Below, piece after piece: positions 45,001-60,200 of a stretch of 64,000 bases of DNA. The stretch is from the NCBI GenBank assembly GCA_029962745.1, contig CM057157.1, positions 1,846,835 through 1,910,834 of the forward strand, read 5' to 3'. Below the pieces are notes generated by a model. The model searched no databases. It worked only from the letters and a program-made list of their open reading frames with translations, and was not told the DNA's origin. The stretch is from Echinometra lucunter. Its lineage: Eukaryota; Echinodermata; Echinoidea; Camarodonta; Echinometridae. A program made the position numbers and the translations under genes. The number at the start of each line of letters is the position of its first letter. The first letter of the stretch is position 1.

Positions 45001-45696
45001 GCTAAAAATCTGTTTTATTGGCATACCCTAAATACAAGAGCACTCATCTCTTTACATAGCCATGATAGCTGTGAAATTTCATATGTATATCGGTTGATAG
45101 TACTGCGTATTTATCCGTTTGTATTGAGAGATTTACGGTAACGGATTCCTAGATATAGGTTTTTTTTGGTATTGTTATTAGTTAAATATATAAACAGAAG
45201 AAACGTCTTGAAAATATAGCGAAATAAAATAGTGTAAGCAAACTTTGAAAACAGAAAAAAATACGAACTTTAACATACTTTCACCCAACATTGAAAATAA
45301 TTTTCTATATATTTTTTTTCTATCTTTACCGTGTTTCCATGGTTATAGGTAATTTTCCTTGCAGTTGTACGTGGTGGGTTGCTAAACGCTAATTACGTGT
45401 ACTTGGAATCAAATACAAATGTCCATTTTCACCATTCCAATCCATTGTAAAATAGTATTACTATTATGATCTTAACTTTTGTTTTTCATAATATGATATA
45501 GGGCTTAAATCATTTGTACATATCTTAGATGTATTATGATCGTGCATAAGCTTTGAGACGGCTTTTTGTTGACATTGTCTTCTCTATGAACATGATTTTT
45601 TTAGATGTATTGTTTTTTTATATTGATATCAATGATATTAAAATAATAAAAGTATTAATAATAATAATGATAATAATAATAATAATAATAATAATA

Positions 45697-45728
<32 letters not shown>

Positions 45729-48700
45729 GATAATAATAATAATACATGTAATAATAATATTGTTGTTATTCATAATGTGATGAGAATGGTAATGATTAAC
45801 AGTAACAATAATGAATATGTTAACTATGTCATAAAAATGCAACTTTCAAATTTTTAATACAATGTTTATTGATGTCTTCTTTCTTTTTCTCATCTTTCTT
45901 TTCTTTTTAGCCCTTATTTCAATCAATATCATGTGCATCTGATCAGGTATGGGGAGGAAGGTCTGCTTATCACAGTTATTAGATTAACTTTTTCCATACC
46001 GGATGCACCTACTATTTTAATATTTATTTATATTTTCTGTTGAGTTTGACTCAATTCCTGTTTGTTATGATGTTGTATTTTGTATAGGACTTGATTTGCC
46101 GAATAAAATAATCATAAAAACTGCGAGCGAGCGAAGTGATGCCATGATCAGCACCACATTTTAAAAGAAACTTTTGCCCTTTTTTGCCTCGATCATAACA
46201 AGAAAACTTGGGCATGATCATTCTCTCTAATTCCATAAGGGTAATTCTTATGCAGACCTTTAACTTGTGTGAAAATATTATATGATATAAATAGAATATA
46301 ATTTGGATAATGCTTGGAGCTATAGCGGTAACTCAAATTTCCGTTAATAACATTGAAAAATAAGGACATGGAAAATTAAGGATCATCTTTGCTCTTTTAT
46401 TGCACTCCTAGTGAGCAAAGCTAGATGAAATTATATTTCTTTTATTGTGCATGTTTTAATTTTTGTTCCGGCTCGTAAAAAGTTATCTTTGACCCTTTGA
46501 TTTATAAATGACATTGTGAAGGATGGTTATAGCAAGATTACAGTTCAGTGAATAATGGAATCAGTGGGTTTCAAAACATAATTAAAAACTGATTTTTTCT
46601 TTTCTTGGAAATATAGTTTATAATGTACATCATTGATGTAGTGCATTTCCATCAGAATACTTTTTCAAAGTATGCTAAAACCAAGACTTTCCTTTTCATA
46701 TATTTTGTTCAGTTTTAGGTACAGTTTCAGATTCTCCATAAAGGAGACATGCGACGATCAGATGTGGTAGCAAATGAATCTTCATATAGATTTAAGCAAA
46801 TAATCCAGTTTTTAACGATCTCTTGCGTCAAACATGGAAGAAATACTGATTTAAAAGTCTTTTAAAATTTTGAATAAAAATGGAATTTGATTATAATGTA
46901 CTTTATGTGTACTGCTATAATAAATGCAGTAAAGTGCGAGCTTTCAAAAAGAAAAGGAGACACAATTCCTAGTTGCTTCAGTTTAGGGGCGTTGCTCCTT
47001 CCTGTAAAGTTGGGGGGGGGGGGGGGGGGTTAGCCCCTCCTACTTCATGCTCCACTCTCCACACAGTATAGTGGCATCGACATAGATTCTGGAAGGACGA
47101 GATAGGGCAGTTAGCCGATTTGTTTTGTAGGCCTCTACGGCATGGCGAAAGAGCGCCAATTAGCGTCGGGTAGGTAAACTGACATGTGACTGTGTACAAG
47201 CTGAAATTACAAGGGAAAAATGGCCAAAGGGGATGAAATACTATACAACAAGAAGGAAACTAGGGGTATCTATGAATTAAAACAAAACACCCTTTTGAAC
47301 AGCAGTATTTCTTCTTTTGAATCTGATAATTAACCTCTTTTTACATTAAACTCCCTTTTTCCTTCTGATAGGTGCCATTTTTTTTTATTGCAGATAAGGC
47401 CCCCTTTTTCTTTCTATAGGAATTTCCCCCCTTTCCGATACGGGCCCTTCTAAATTCTGATAAGTGGCCCTTTCCTCTCTTATAAGTGTCTCTTTCCCAA
47501 CTGATATGAGTGCCCCATTTCAAATATGATAGTGCCACTTTTTAGTTCGGGGGGGGGGGGGGGGGGGTTCATAAAGCTGTTCGTAAGTTACGAACGACTT
47601 TACGCACGACTGGTGATACCTTCTTGTGCTACATGTAAATGAATGATAATCTGATCAGCACCCAAAAAGGATCACCAGTCGTGCCTTTTTACCTTTTGAA
47701 CAAAATGCTGCAGCCTTCCTCTCCTTATAAATGCCCCTTTCACCTTAAATAAGTGCACCCATTTCACCTAATATTTCCCACCTTTTCTTACAAAAAGAGC
47801 TATATCTGACTAGCAAAGAACCGAAGCGGTTTTATGTAGTAATATATACTGAGCCTACCAATGAATAAAGGCAGGGGAGCTAGAGTCAAGAGGGGCACAA
47901 TGCCCCAACCCCCCCCCCCCTTCCAAAGCAAAAAAAAAAAAATGTCATTTCATTTGATAGAATATGCCAATGGTTTAATGTAAATAATGGCAATATTTTC
48001 TCAAAATTATTAGAAAAAAGGCACTTTTCGAGCACTTTTAAAGGGGGAGGAGGCACTGGGCCCACTACACCCTGAGGGCGCCGTCTGCGTGTGTACGGGG
48101 ATGTCAGCACTGACTCCCGTGTGTGTGTGTGTGTATGTGTTTAAAATATTGTCTGTTGAACATTTCCCCTTTTCTGTGCTTATCAAAAGGTTTCAAGCTC
48201 GTTCCCCATTTTTTCTGATTTATACACACTAAGAAAAAGGTTCAATTTTGCACCCTAAATGCAACACTGGCAGCACCCTTTTGGGTGCAATCTTGCACCC
48301 AAAAGGGTGAAAGAGATGCAAAGATGCACCCTTTTGTGCTTGTTTATACCCGGAAATTCCCATCTGCACCGTTAAAGGTGCAAAGTTGCACCTTCAAGGG
48401 TGCAGAAATTTTTGCATTCAAAAGGATGCAAATTTGCACCTTTCCTAAACGGTACAACTCTGTTAATGGTGCACAACGTAGCTCACTGAATCCTTAAAGG
48501 TGCAAAATGCTTCTTAGGGTGCAAAGTTGTACCCATAAAGGAGCTCCAATGTTGCATTTGAAGGGTGCAAAATTAAACCTTTTTTTTTCTGATTTATAGA
48601 GTCCCCGCTTTCCTTCTTTTTTGCAGCATTTCATTCTCCTGGGTCATCTTCCAACATTATAGTTTATACAAAGTCATTCGTCAGTTTACCCAACGTTCAC

Positions 48701-51700
48701 CTGTACGCTGTTAGGCTCTTTCCCCATACATGGCAGGCGTTCCCATTTCCACAATCTTTGCTATCAATAGCGAGGGAATATATATCTACAATTATTCTTT
48801 GGTGCTCGGTATAGCTCTTTTGAGGAATGTAGAGCAGTTACTTGACATGGAAAAAGGGATACTTAACACAGGGGTAAATGGCATTACTAGAAAGGAAAAG
48901 GGGCACTTTTCAAAAAAACAAAACAAAAGGGGCCCTTATCAGAGGCGGAAAAGACAGTCACCGATAAGAGAATTGCACTCACTTAAAAAGAAAAGGGGCG
49001 CTTACTAGAGTTTAAAGGGGCATGCATCAGATATGACAAAGAGTACCTACATGCATGACATGACTTGGAAAGGGGCACTTATCAGAAAACAGAAATGCCA
49101 CTTTAATACCAGCGACACTGAAAGGGCTTTTATATCGCACAGTATTAGAAACAGAAATTGCGCGTACTACAAAGGAAAGAGGGTACTACTTATCAGAACT
49201 AAAAGGAGTCATGTACGAGATTTAGAAGGGAAGAGCACCGCTAAACGGGAAATTTGCACTTATTAGGAATAAATAAGGGGCACTTGTCCATGTAAAAAAA
49301 AAAAAGAATGGGGGGGGGCAGGGAACAAGTGCAAACCCTGGGTCCGAAGCAAGGACTTTCATCGACATGTAATAGACCAGACGCAGAGAGGTGCACAGCT
49401 GTAAATGTTCTTTATCATTTACCTCTCAATCTTTGCAGCTGATGCGAACTACTTAACCACCATAAGCCGAGGGTTCACGAGCACAGAGAGTGGTAATCCA
49501 TACTTTGAGTGTTACACGGAACCAGACAATTCTAATGCTGAGATCGCCACTGGGAGATATGCTGATACCAGGAATGTTGTTGACAGTCCTCCACCTTCTC
49601 CAGAGATGATCATCAGTGAGGACCCATCGTCGAAAATCTACAGGACAGAGTTAAACACCATTCAACCAAACGGATACGGTTCCTATGGTGTCTTCTACTG
49701 CTTGTCGTCAGTAAATGGAACGAGAACCGTAGTGCCAACAATATTTTTGAGATCTGACGGTAAGTGTAAATTATTTCTCTAAAAAACTGTTGATTAAAAA
49801 TGATTGGCTTAGTTACTATATGAACCCACGAATTGAGGCTAATAACAACAACAACAAAATGAATAAAATACATGTAAATTAAAAAATCCCCATATGATTT
49901 ACATACAATTTGTTGTAACCAACAGTTGGTCGGTTCACATAGTCCCCATTCCTATGATTTTTAACCAACTTTTTAGAGTGTAACTTCGACTGCCTGGTCA
50001 TGGTCCATTGCTAGCTCAAGCTCTCGATCTCGATAAAAAACCTTAAAGATTTGACATGCCCTGCAGAAGAAATGAGAAGAAGCAATTTTCCTACGAAGAA
50101 AGACACTTCACGGCATCTGTCAAGCCCGGCTGTCAAGTAAGGGGAATTTAAAGCAAAACTATGAAAACTGTCACCTCATTTTTTCAACGCTGACTTTCCT
50201 CCTCACTCTATTCTCTCTCTTGTTTGTTTATTCCACTATGTTGTACACCTTAACTGGTCATCCGATAAAAGGCGGGGTGAGAGGGGTGGGCTCTGAGCTC
50301 TGGGCTATATACCGATAGTGTTTTTTTTTCTTTTTCTTTGTAAAATATTCGTAAATCAGATAATCTCGCTGATCAGCTGACGGTATCACCTTGGTATCAC
50401 CTTGTATTGACATGAATGGCTGCCAGTATAGAAATCTCTTCAATTTATCACATTGGCCAAGTCAGAAAACACAGAACAAACGAACAACGATTAACATGTT
50501 TATCATCCCGTAAATGATTTGGACGACTAGACAAGATTTTAAGCCCTTTATTCACAGTTGATTTAGATGGGAACATCAAACATGTAACTAGCTCTGTTAA
50601 AACTAATCTAATTATAAGATCAAGACTGAATTTCAATCCGGTCTCGATATTCTCCCAATAACCTGTCGCGATGTTTTCGGAATCTACCATCTCAATGTTC
50701 TCTTTACAGCGTATTTTATACCTTCTGGAGGGAGATTCACACAAACCGTGATAGCAGGAGAGGTTAATGTGTCTGTCCAGTTCGATCGGATCTACCCATC
50801 TCAAGAAAGGGACAACCTTTGGCGATTTAATGGCACGGCAGACTGGGCGAATTATTTCTTGAGGACTCCAGAAATTGTGTATACCATCACTGATCCCATC
50901 CATACATCACAAGAGGGCATTTACGAAATTCACGTAGATACCATAAGATCCCAAGCAAGAGGTGGACTAATGAGGCTCATAGTCAGGGGTAGGTTTCGAT
51001 AGTATGCTTCATACTTTGTACATTATTTCAGATATGACATGTATGTTCAGTATATATATATAAACAGAATAAAAAAAGGAACTCCCCCTAATTCAAAATA
51101 GCATAACTTTTTAACGAAAAAGTTTTGAGCAAAATAATTTGGCAGGAATGTTCCTACAATAATTGACTACCTTTTGAGATCGATCCGTCAAGTCATGCAT
51201 GACTGAGCAAACACTAAAAGGCAAAAATGTTACCTTTTCAAAAGTCACAGAAACAAGCGAAATGACAAGCATAAATAAATGGTAAAGAACTTAGGGAAAG
51301 GAATAAATAAAATATCAGAACTAATATACTAAAAATAAGATTAAAAATTCAACGTTTTGAACTATTACCTGCTGGAGTTGTGAGCTGTGGCTTAGTATTT
51401 CCTGCTTGTGTGTGGGATCACGTGATGTGGTACGTCACACAAGCAAAAGTCACTGAACCATCGTGTGAATGCGGCGCCACCATATATTTATATATTGCCA
51501 AAGCTGTGAAATATATTATTTGATCACAAATACATGTATCCCAAAGCATTAGCTCGGATTCGGCTGAGGGGTGCGGCTGCTCATAGTTCAAAACTCATCT
51601 GCCACCAACAAAGGAATTAATAAGTGAAAGGGTGAAGATTTGTCAGTCTGTCGGTTAAACGAATTTGGAGTCACCGAAACCACTTGCCTGTCTCCGTGGT

Positions 51701-51913
51701 CTAGTGGTTAAGGCATTGTCGTTCATAGCCAAAGGCCCGGGTTCGATTCCAGGGGGAGACATTTTTCAGCCTTTGCAAAAATTCCCAAAATGGTAGGCCA
51801 GCTCTCGGGAACTGTGATTCAAGCTACACTATCATTCTCTCAATTGATCTCATATATATATATATATATATATCGTATCACGCAATTATTATTCTCCCAT
51901 TTTCATTTCTTTC

Positions 51914-51963
<50 letters not shown>

Positions 51964-54900
51964 TATGGAATTTTGATGAACATGACTGAAAAATGTTTTT
52001 TAAAAAGTTGACATGAAACCCTGATTATATGGGGCCACTTTTCAATGCCAACCTATAAAACATGATAAAGAAAAAATCCGGATAACCATGATGAAAAAAA
52101 AAACAAACACACAACAAAGGCAAAATGATATAAAAACGAAACTATGAACCCACCGAGAAAACACAGGATTACACATTCACAAATCATTTCTCATTGTCCC
52201 GTTTTGCGTATTCAACCCCCCCCCCCTTTCCCCAACAATTTTCTTTTCATCTCCCTTTGGAAGATACCATAGAAGAGTCATTTCCAAGTTCACCCGCAGG
52301 GTTCTTTTGATATTGGAAACAAAATACTGGAGTATAAAGTGAGTACCAGTCCTTTCCTTGTCTCTATAGAGTGCCCGATGGGTCGATATAACTCTACATC
52401 AGGGTGTCTTCAGACCTGTTCTTGTTACAACGGTGGGATCTGTGATGATGAAACAGGACGATGTATCTGTGCTCCAGGTTTCAAGGGAGAAACATGCCAA
52501 GAAGGTATAGTATAGAAGCACGTAAGATGCTTGATTTGTATGGCAACACTTCTGATACCCTGTATCGAGCCATGTAACACTTTGATAATCCCGTATGCCA
52601 ATGGTAATTCTCTCTAATGAGAAATACAGTATGGCACTGGGAATTCGTGAGAAAGAGGCTCTATAATGGTTTTCTACTTCTTATCATCTAGGCATATCGT
52701 GATGTCAAAAAAAATGATTGTAGATGAATAATCATAATCTTATGTGTATATATACACAAAGAGAAAGGTAAAATGAAAAAGGTGAATGAAAATTCATGGG
52801 GGAAAAAAAAGCAGAATTAGAACAAAAATTATTCATCCGCGAAACAATGTGCACAAGTTGAAATTAAGGGATGAGTACTAAAAAGCGATGCCTTTTCAAG
52901 AATAATTGTGTATAGCATATCCTCTAAACACAGCTTTGAAATTCCACCATGATACAGGTTGTGGTGGTAATCGATTCGGACGATCATGCGAATATCGATG
53001 TAATACATCCATTGATGATGAAACAGCATGTAGAGGAGTTCAGATGTGCCTACCAGATCCATATGGGTGTTCCTGTGCACCAGGATATAAAGACTTGAAT
53101 TGCACCACGGGTAAGGTTAGAAAAGCTGTACTTATGCATCTTCGAGTCTTACTTGACATTTTTAGCTCGACGTTTGAGCTTATATCGTGCAGTCTTGACC
53201 AGTGTTGAACTCATTCATTACTGAGATAAGTGTTAACATAATGTTTATAGGAATGATTGCTATAGATCGTTTTTTCATTAATAAATCATTACCCACGATT
53301 AATGTAGTAGTATAATACAATCTAACATATTCAATTTCCACAAATCTTATAGTATTTAATTTTGAATGGTGATTATATTTTGTTTTTTCGAAACACTTGT
53401 TTGAGTAAAAAAAAATAATTTCCATTTATTAGCTCGAGGCATGGAATTAAGGAATTAAAACTAAGAATACTCAGTGAATTGATATTATAGTTTTGTTTTA
53501 ATCCCTACGTATGCGTTTCTTTCTTTAATCTCTTCTTTGGCGATAGAGTGTGACGGAGGTGAGTTTGGTGCCAGTTGTACTGAGACATGCCACTGTGTGT
53601 CAGGAGAGTGTGATCGGTTTACTGGAGTCTGTGCAGGAAGCTCTACTGAATGTGAACCAGGATGGACAGGGAATAGCTGTCAAGGTCAGTGAACATGAGA
53701 GACACCATTGCGGAGTAAAAAATCAATGTGGTTGAAAGGTGCACAAATCATTGTTGGAAAATATGAAAAGGCCTTTTGACTTTTTTCAGGGCAAAAGAGC
53801 TTTGAGTGTTTAAAACAAAAGGGAAGAAGAGGAGGAGGAGGAGAAGGAGGAGGAGAAGGAGGAGGAGGAGGAGAAGAAGAAGAAGAAGAAGAAAAAAAAA
53901 AAGGGACAAAGAAGAAGAAGAAGAAAAATTCAGCAGCAGACTGGGACTGAATCAAATTAAATTAAATTACCCCGGATAATTTCGATATGACCTGGGGGTG
54001 TTTCATAAAACTGTTCGCAAAGTTAAGAACACTGATCTCACTGGTTTGTAGGTCGTACGCCTGTAAATATTTCCCCATAGGCCCCTGTGTTAAAAGTGGA
54101 ATTTGATAAATTCATGAAAAAAAAGTGTTTATAATGACACCATTGAAACTTTTGTCTGTAAGAGTTCATACATTATTCTTTAATTGCTGAAAATATGAAG
54201 GGGGGTTTTTTCAGCATTTTTTTGCGGTAGAGGGGCTGGATCTCAGACTAACAAAAACTTAGTCAAAGCTCCAGTAGTTGTAAGGCTTTTTGCCATACTA
54301 ATAAAGTCCCCTTAGAATCCACCTGGGACTAACTGCTGCTCTCTCATGGGACTGATCTAAACCAGTAACTATCCCTCTCTATGCACATAATGAAACACAG
54401 TGTTCAACCATGTATCTCTGATTTTATATGAATATTTTTTCAACTATGATGTCATCTTTGGGGTTGGAGGAATCTCTGAAAATGACCGGAGCTATTTACA
54501 GGCGTGCGGCCACGAATGACTTTACGAACGACTTGACTATGGCAAGCCAAATGGGATTTTCAATCATTATAAATTCTATCAGCTTAAGGTCAATAATATG
54601 CAGACGTAGATTAATGTTACTGTTTTTTACACCCTTTTTTTTTATTGTGAAGTATATTTTTTGGCCACAGTTCGACTGAAATTATGGGAAATGCAGTGAC
54701 ACTTTGTTAAAACATCCGGAAAACTTTGGGCATCCCATTTGGCAATTCATGTTCAAGCCATTCGTAAAGTCATTCGTAACTTTAGGAACAGCTTTATGAA
54801 ACACCCTCCTGTAAACACAACCTATATCAGGTATATCAACCGTCCGTCAGACCGGCCCTACAGGCAAAATATTTAGCGACCTGAGGGGCATCAACCCCCC

Positions 54901-56287
54901 CCCCCCCAATCCCCATGGTCAGTCCGCCAGTGGGTGTACTTCATTTGCATTTTTCTAAATATGCTTGATGGGTCAATTTAGGGAAAATGCCATGCAACAA
55001 ATTATATATAAATAATAAACGTTATATATAAATATTTAAGCTGTACGTACTTTCGCAGGTAATCCCCTGTGTGATATTGGGTTTTTACAGAACTGTATAT
55101 CAGATATGATTGTTTAGGCCTGGGATCGATCTTTAACTTCACCACCCGAAAGACATGACTCAGACGCGAACCTGGGTCCGATCAGAGTCAGTTTGTTGGA
55201 AAATACAAAGAGCTGACCGTTGACGTCATCGCTGGACCCATTGTTAAAGTTACCTTTAAGGTTATGATCTAAAAGATGACAGTACGAATTTCCAAGTGAT
55301 TTTCAGCTATGATCGGTAAAGTTTCGATCAGTTTAGATTCTCGTCAACTGCATAATATTATAGATTGTTGATGGAGAATTGCGTTATCACACCCGTCAAC
55401 GACTGCCATCTCATTTCTCCCTTAATACTTAAAATGAATCTTGAAGATTCATCTTAAGTATTACAAGTGAAAGGTGACTTTCGTTGAATATAACTAGTAT
55501 CACATGGCCTAAATCCATTTTTGAAGTGTCATTTTATATAAGGTCATCATTTCAACGGTTTTCTTTTTTGTCTGGTTATCACACGTATTGTAATTATACT
55601 GAAGGTTTGTAATTCCGAAAATGAGCCAGGGTTTCATATACAAAAAAGAAAAGGTTAAAAGAAAAAGTTAACGGATTCCTAATTCCGATCATTCCGATAA
55701 TGTGATAGCGCCCCCTTGTCTCCGTCTCTATTATGTGTATTAACTGTCATTATTTTACAGAATGTGTCGCCGGACGGTACGGTCAAAATTGTGCAGGTAT
55801 GTGACTGAATATGAATACTCTCGATTCGAAGCAAATTTGCATGTTTTCTAAATATGCTTGATGGGTCAATTTAGGGAAAATGCCATGCAACAAATTATAT
55901 ATAAATAATAAACGTTATATATAAATATTTAAGCTGTACGTACTTTCGCAGGTAATCCAATGATTTTTTATTTTTCAAATTTGATAATAAAAATCATTTT
56001 ATTGCGTAAAAAATGAAGACATGTTATTTTAGCTATAACACTGTCTTTTAAATCCATTATAATGGATTTCAAGACAGTGTATATATACACATTAATATTG
56101 TTTCAAGTTTCAAGTGTAAACATATTTATTTCCAGTATTCAAAATCAAATGATAAACAAGATAATAAAGAAGATAACAAAGCAGCAATATGATGTTCATG
56201 TACTTTTAAACAAAATAAGACAAAACTATACATTCACCGTGGTTAAATGAATAATTGGAGGACACACCTCTAAAAGCAAACCCTTGG

Positions 56288-56359
<72 letters not shown>

Positions 56360-57190
56360 AATATATATATATATATATATATATACGCGTATATCATGTA
56401 TATCAAATGTCAAAGAAAGAAAGAAACAAAAGCAACAAAAAAGATAGGCACTCATAACACTGCTTTTGTCTCTCTCTCACACACGCCCGCCCGCACATGC
56501 GCACACGCACGCACACATACATGAATAGAACAAAAAGAAAACAAACCAAGAAATGGAAAGATGAGTTCCCAAGGAGGGTGGGGGAGTGTATGAATAAAGT
56601 TATTTGTAGGATGAATAAGCCTACTACGTAAGGCATCTAACAATCTTATCTAGCTGAAGCACTTCAAATCATTATTCATAAACAGACTGACCCTCCTGAA
56701 CTCCTGAACCTATTGTCTTTTGATGTCAAGTACTGTATACTCTCCTTCGTCTTAGGTGCATTTCAAGTTGAAAATACACCAAGAATGAAGGCCAACCGGG
56801 TATCCATTTCTCCTGTCGAAGAGATGGTGGAAAGCTTTTGTCGTGTATATATATATATAGTGAAAATTAGTCTGCGTGGCATCTAGAAAATACAAGAATC
56901 AGAGTTGGTAGTAGAATGCCATAAAAGTAAAATCATAGATTTTAAAAGAAAACGGAGCATAGCTCTCAAAAATGAAAGGCGAAGTCACACTCTTCGTCAG
57001 TGCCCACGGTGTGACAAAAAGATGTAAATCAAAATCCATTTCTGAAACAGACGAATATATATATATATATGTCAAGATAAAAATTTATTCGATTAAGTCG
57101 AAATAATGCATAAACAATTCCGTAAGAGTAGCAAATATTCTCGCTTTTCTCTCGTACGGATCCAGTAGAAAATTACTTATTTTTTCTAAT

Positions 57191-57251
<61 letters not shown>

Positions 57252-60200
57252 ATCTAACTCAATGACAGTATCTTTCTTCAATTCTAATTCAAGTTTTACC
57301 AAGACTGTCAAGGTCACCTATCATTCAAGAGACTACTCCAACTACTATAACACTGTCTTGGGACCGATGGATGGCCGGGGTAGATATAGGTGATCCTCCA
57401 CTCATTGGATACAATGTATACTACATTGGAGCTGTCCTCGATTCGTCGTCATGGACCCGCCTTGAGCGAGGAAACGTCCTGGATGTTACTGAAGTGATTG
57501 GAGGATTGTCTCCCGATACTGACTATGTGTTAGGTGTTTCTGTAACCAGGGAAGGAGAAGGAGTGGAAGGACCTCTGAAAAACATTACGGCTAGTACTCC
57601 TTGTTTGCGTAAGTACATGCATGTCGGAGAACTTTCTCCCGGGCTACCATGTCGGGATGAAATACCTTAAGTCGGTCAACATCAAGCGAAGTAAAAGGTT
57701 GGATAGGCGAAGATTTCGAAGTTAGAATATTTATGGAAGTAGAACGCTTCACGGTCCTTTCCAGGACCGCACTCATCTTCAAGAAAGAATACTTAGTGAA
57801 CCGTGAAGCCTTCTTCTTCCATACGTTCTACCACCATCGAAACCTTCAAAGGATATTTAGAATATTTACTATTTAATTATTGAAATCTATATTGGGAAAA
57901 TCATCACTTCTCGCAGAGAAAAGACATTATTTTTGTAATATGTGACTCCTCTCGTAGGGCTGTTCAAGGTAGATTTTTAAATCGATAACAACGTGATATC
58001 TGAACTATATACAGAAAATCTGATCTGATTTATCTTTATGATTTTCTACAAATCTTGCTCAAAATAATCAAAGGTATCATCAGTTCATTTTTCCTTTTGT
58101 TATAATTGTTGTTGTTTGTTTCTAAATGTAGCCCCTACAAGGGTACTTTCTCATGTGGCCGTCCATCAAGTGCCATCTCCTCAGCAGATACTTATTACGT
58201 GGCAGGTGAGATCAAGAGGACAGTCCCGGTGTTCCCCGAGCCCCCAACCTTCCCCATTTGCTCAAATACACAAAATGGTGACAAGGCAGTTTCTTCCAAG
58301 TTATGAAAATATCAACATGTAGCTCATTTTGCCAAGTTTACAACCTTTCCTTCTATTGCTTTTCAAGAGTTATTTTCTGCACAGTGGAAAAATTATCTTT
58401 AATTATATTTCATAGTCTATATCGGGTAGTTGTCTGCGGGTAATTTACTTATTTTGTAAGAAATAGTTGTCTGGGAAGCGATTTTTTGTCCCTGAACCTT
58501 TGGGGCTTCATACATGAATATCCATGACTTGCGTCTTCGGAATAAGAGTAAGCATGCGCGTAAACTTCGTTTATTTTATTGAGTGTGACTGTACTGTGTG
58601 GCTTGACTGAGACTGAGTGTCAGACGAAGACTGGATGAGAGGGTGCATGGGCACGCATGCTGTCTTTTCATTCGACTAGGTTTTATAGCTCTCCGAGACT
58701 GAGCTAAGTAAGACCGTGCTAAGTCCGAGGTACAATACAGTTAATTGGGTTTTATTGTTGGATCAAGGAAAAGCTAAAAGTAAAACAAACAAAACCCCCG
58801 AAGTTCCTCAAGCATCATGTAGCCTAACTGTAAACAGCGCTGTCGCGAAGCGACACGGCGTCTTGTCGACCGGAGCTGTGGCGAAGTCCACGCGCATGCG
58901 CAGTTTTATTCCCAAGCCGCAACTCATGAATAATCATATCATTTAGCCCCAAAGGTTCAGGAAGAAAAATTTCGCGTCCGGGAAGCGTTGTTTTTACGAA
59001 TAATTCCCCTACTGGAGTAATTGAACGAAAATAGTTAATAGTCTGAGAGGTTATTTTCCCTGCGGCGCCGTTAGACGATTTAATGCACACCGCCCAAAAT
59101 AAGTAAGTGAAATAAATAAGTACAAAAAAGGGGAAACGAGAAAGACCACAGAAAGGGTTCCGTTTCCGTGGTACGGCGGAGCTACAGTGAGGCACAGGAA
59201 GATAGGAGGGGGAGGGAGAAGGGGAAATGCTATGTAAGTGATGTCAAGATGTAGGTATGCTTTGCTCAAGATATCTTACCCTTTCCCCCTTTTCGCAGTC
59301 TATAGCGTCTGACAGTACTGGTGCAGGCTGTCGCGGTGGTTTCACTAATATCTCAGTCTACTACTCTTCAATGTCCGATGCGTCATCCAGAGGTTCGCTA
59401 CAACTTCCCGTTAACACTACTGGAAGTTACTACCTCACGTCATTGCAGCCTGGTACTCAGTACTCGATTTATATGACATTGTGGAACAAAGATGCAGAGG
59501 GCCCTAGAAGCGAACCGTCCATTGGGATGACTTCCCAGACGAGTAGGTTAAGTTTAAAGGTCAAACTAATGTATTAAGTTACTATTTGATAGTGAAATTT
59601 TAATTTCTCTTCATATATTGTGCCACCATTGAATTTATAAACAAAACTTCAAGACATGAATCATCATAACGTTTTCATAACTCGGAGAAAAACGCCGCCA
59701 AGTACAGGGCCAAGTATGTAAGTAAATAATGATGTTTGCTCTTTTTCCTAGGCATCTCATGTTTCATCGTGCCATGGGCCTTGTTCGGTATTACTTTTCT
59801 TGTTTGTGCCGTCGTCATTGTCGTTCTGATTTGCCAGTGGTAAGCCAGTATACACAGTAGATCGATTGACTTTTGGGTCAGATATGTTGGAATATGGGCA
59901 TTTGAAAGATAGGTTGGGTTATATGTCTACGGACTGTGTACATGTATTTATTCAAACCCCTCAAAAATTCTTTAATTCAAGTTTGAGGGATGACGTTTTT
60001 TTGTTACTGATCTATAAAAAAAAAATAAAAAAAGTTTAGCCTTCTTCACAATGATGTGCCATTTGCAGTGACTATGCCATTATAGAATACGCAGTACTCC
60101 TAGATATGGAGTAAAGTCAACAGTGAATTGTTGCAAAATGCGTGGTTTTTAACATCGAAGTCTCCAGTTGTTTTCAAGATGCAATGTTTTGAATGGAGCC

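Noticed and set aside
45553..45842. Poly-Ile membrane-like frames on both strands
   Set aside because: AAT microsatellite translation.
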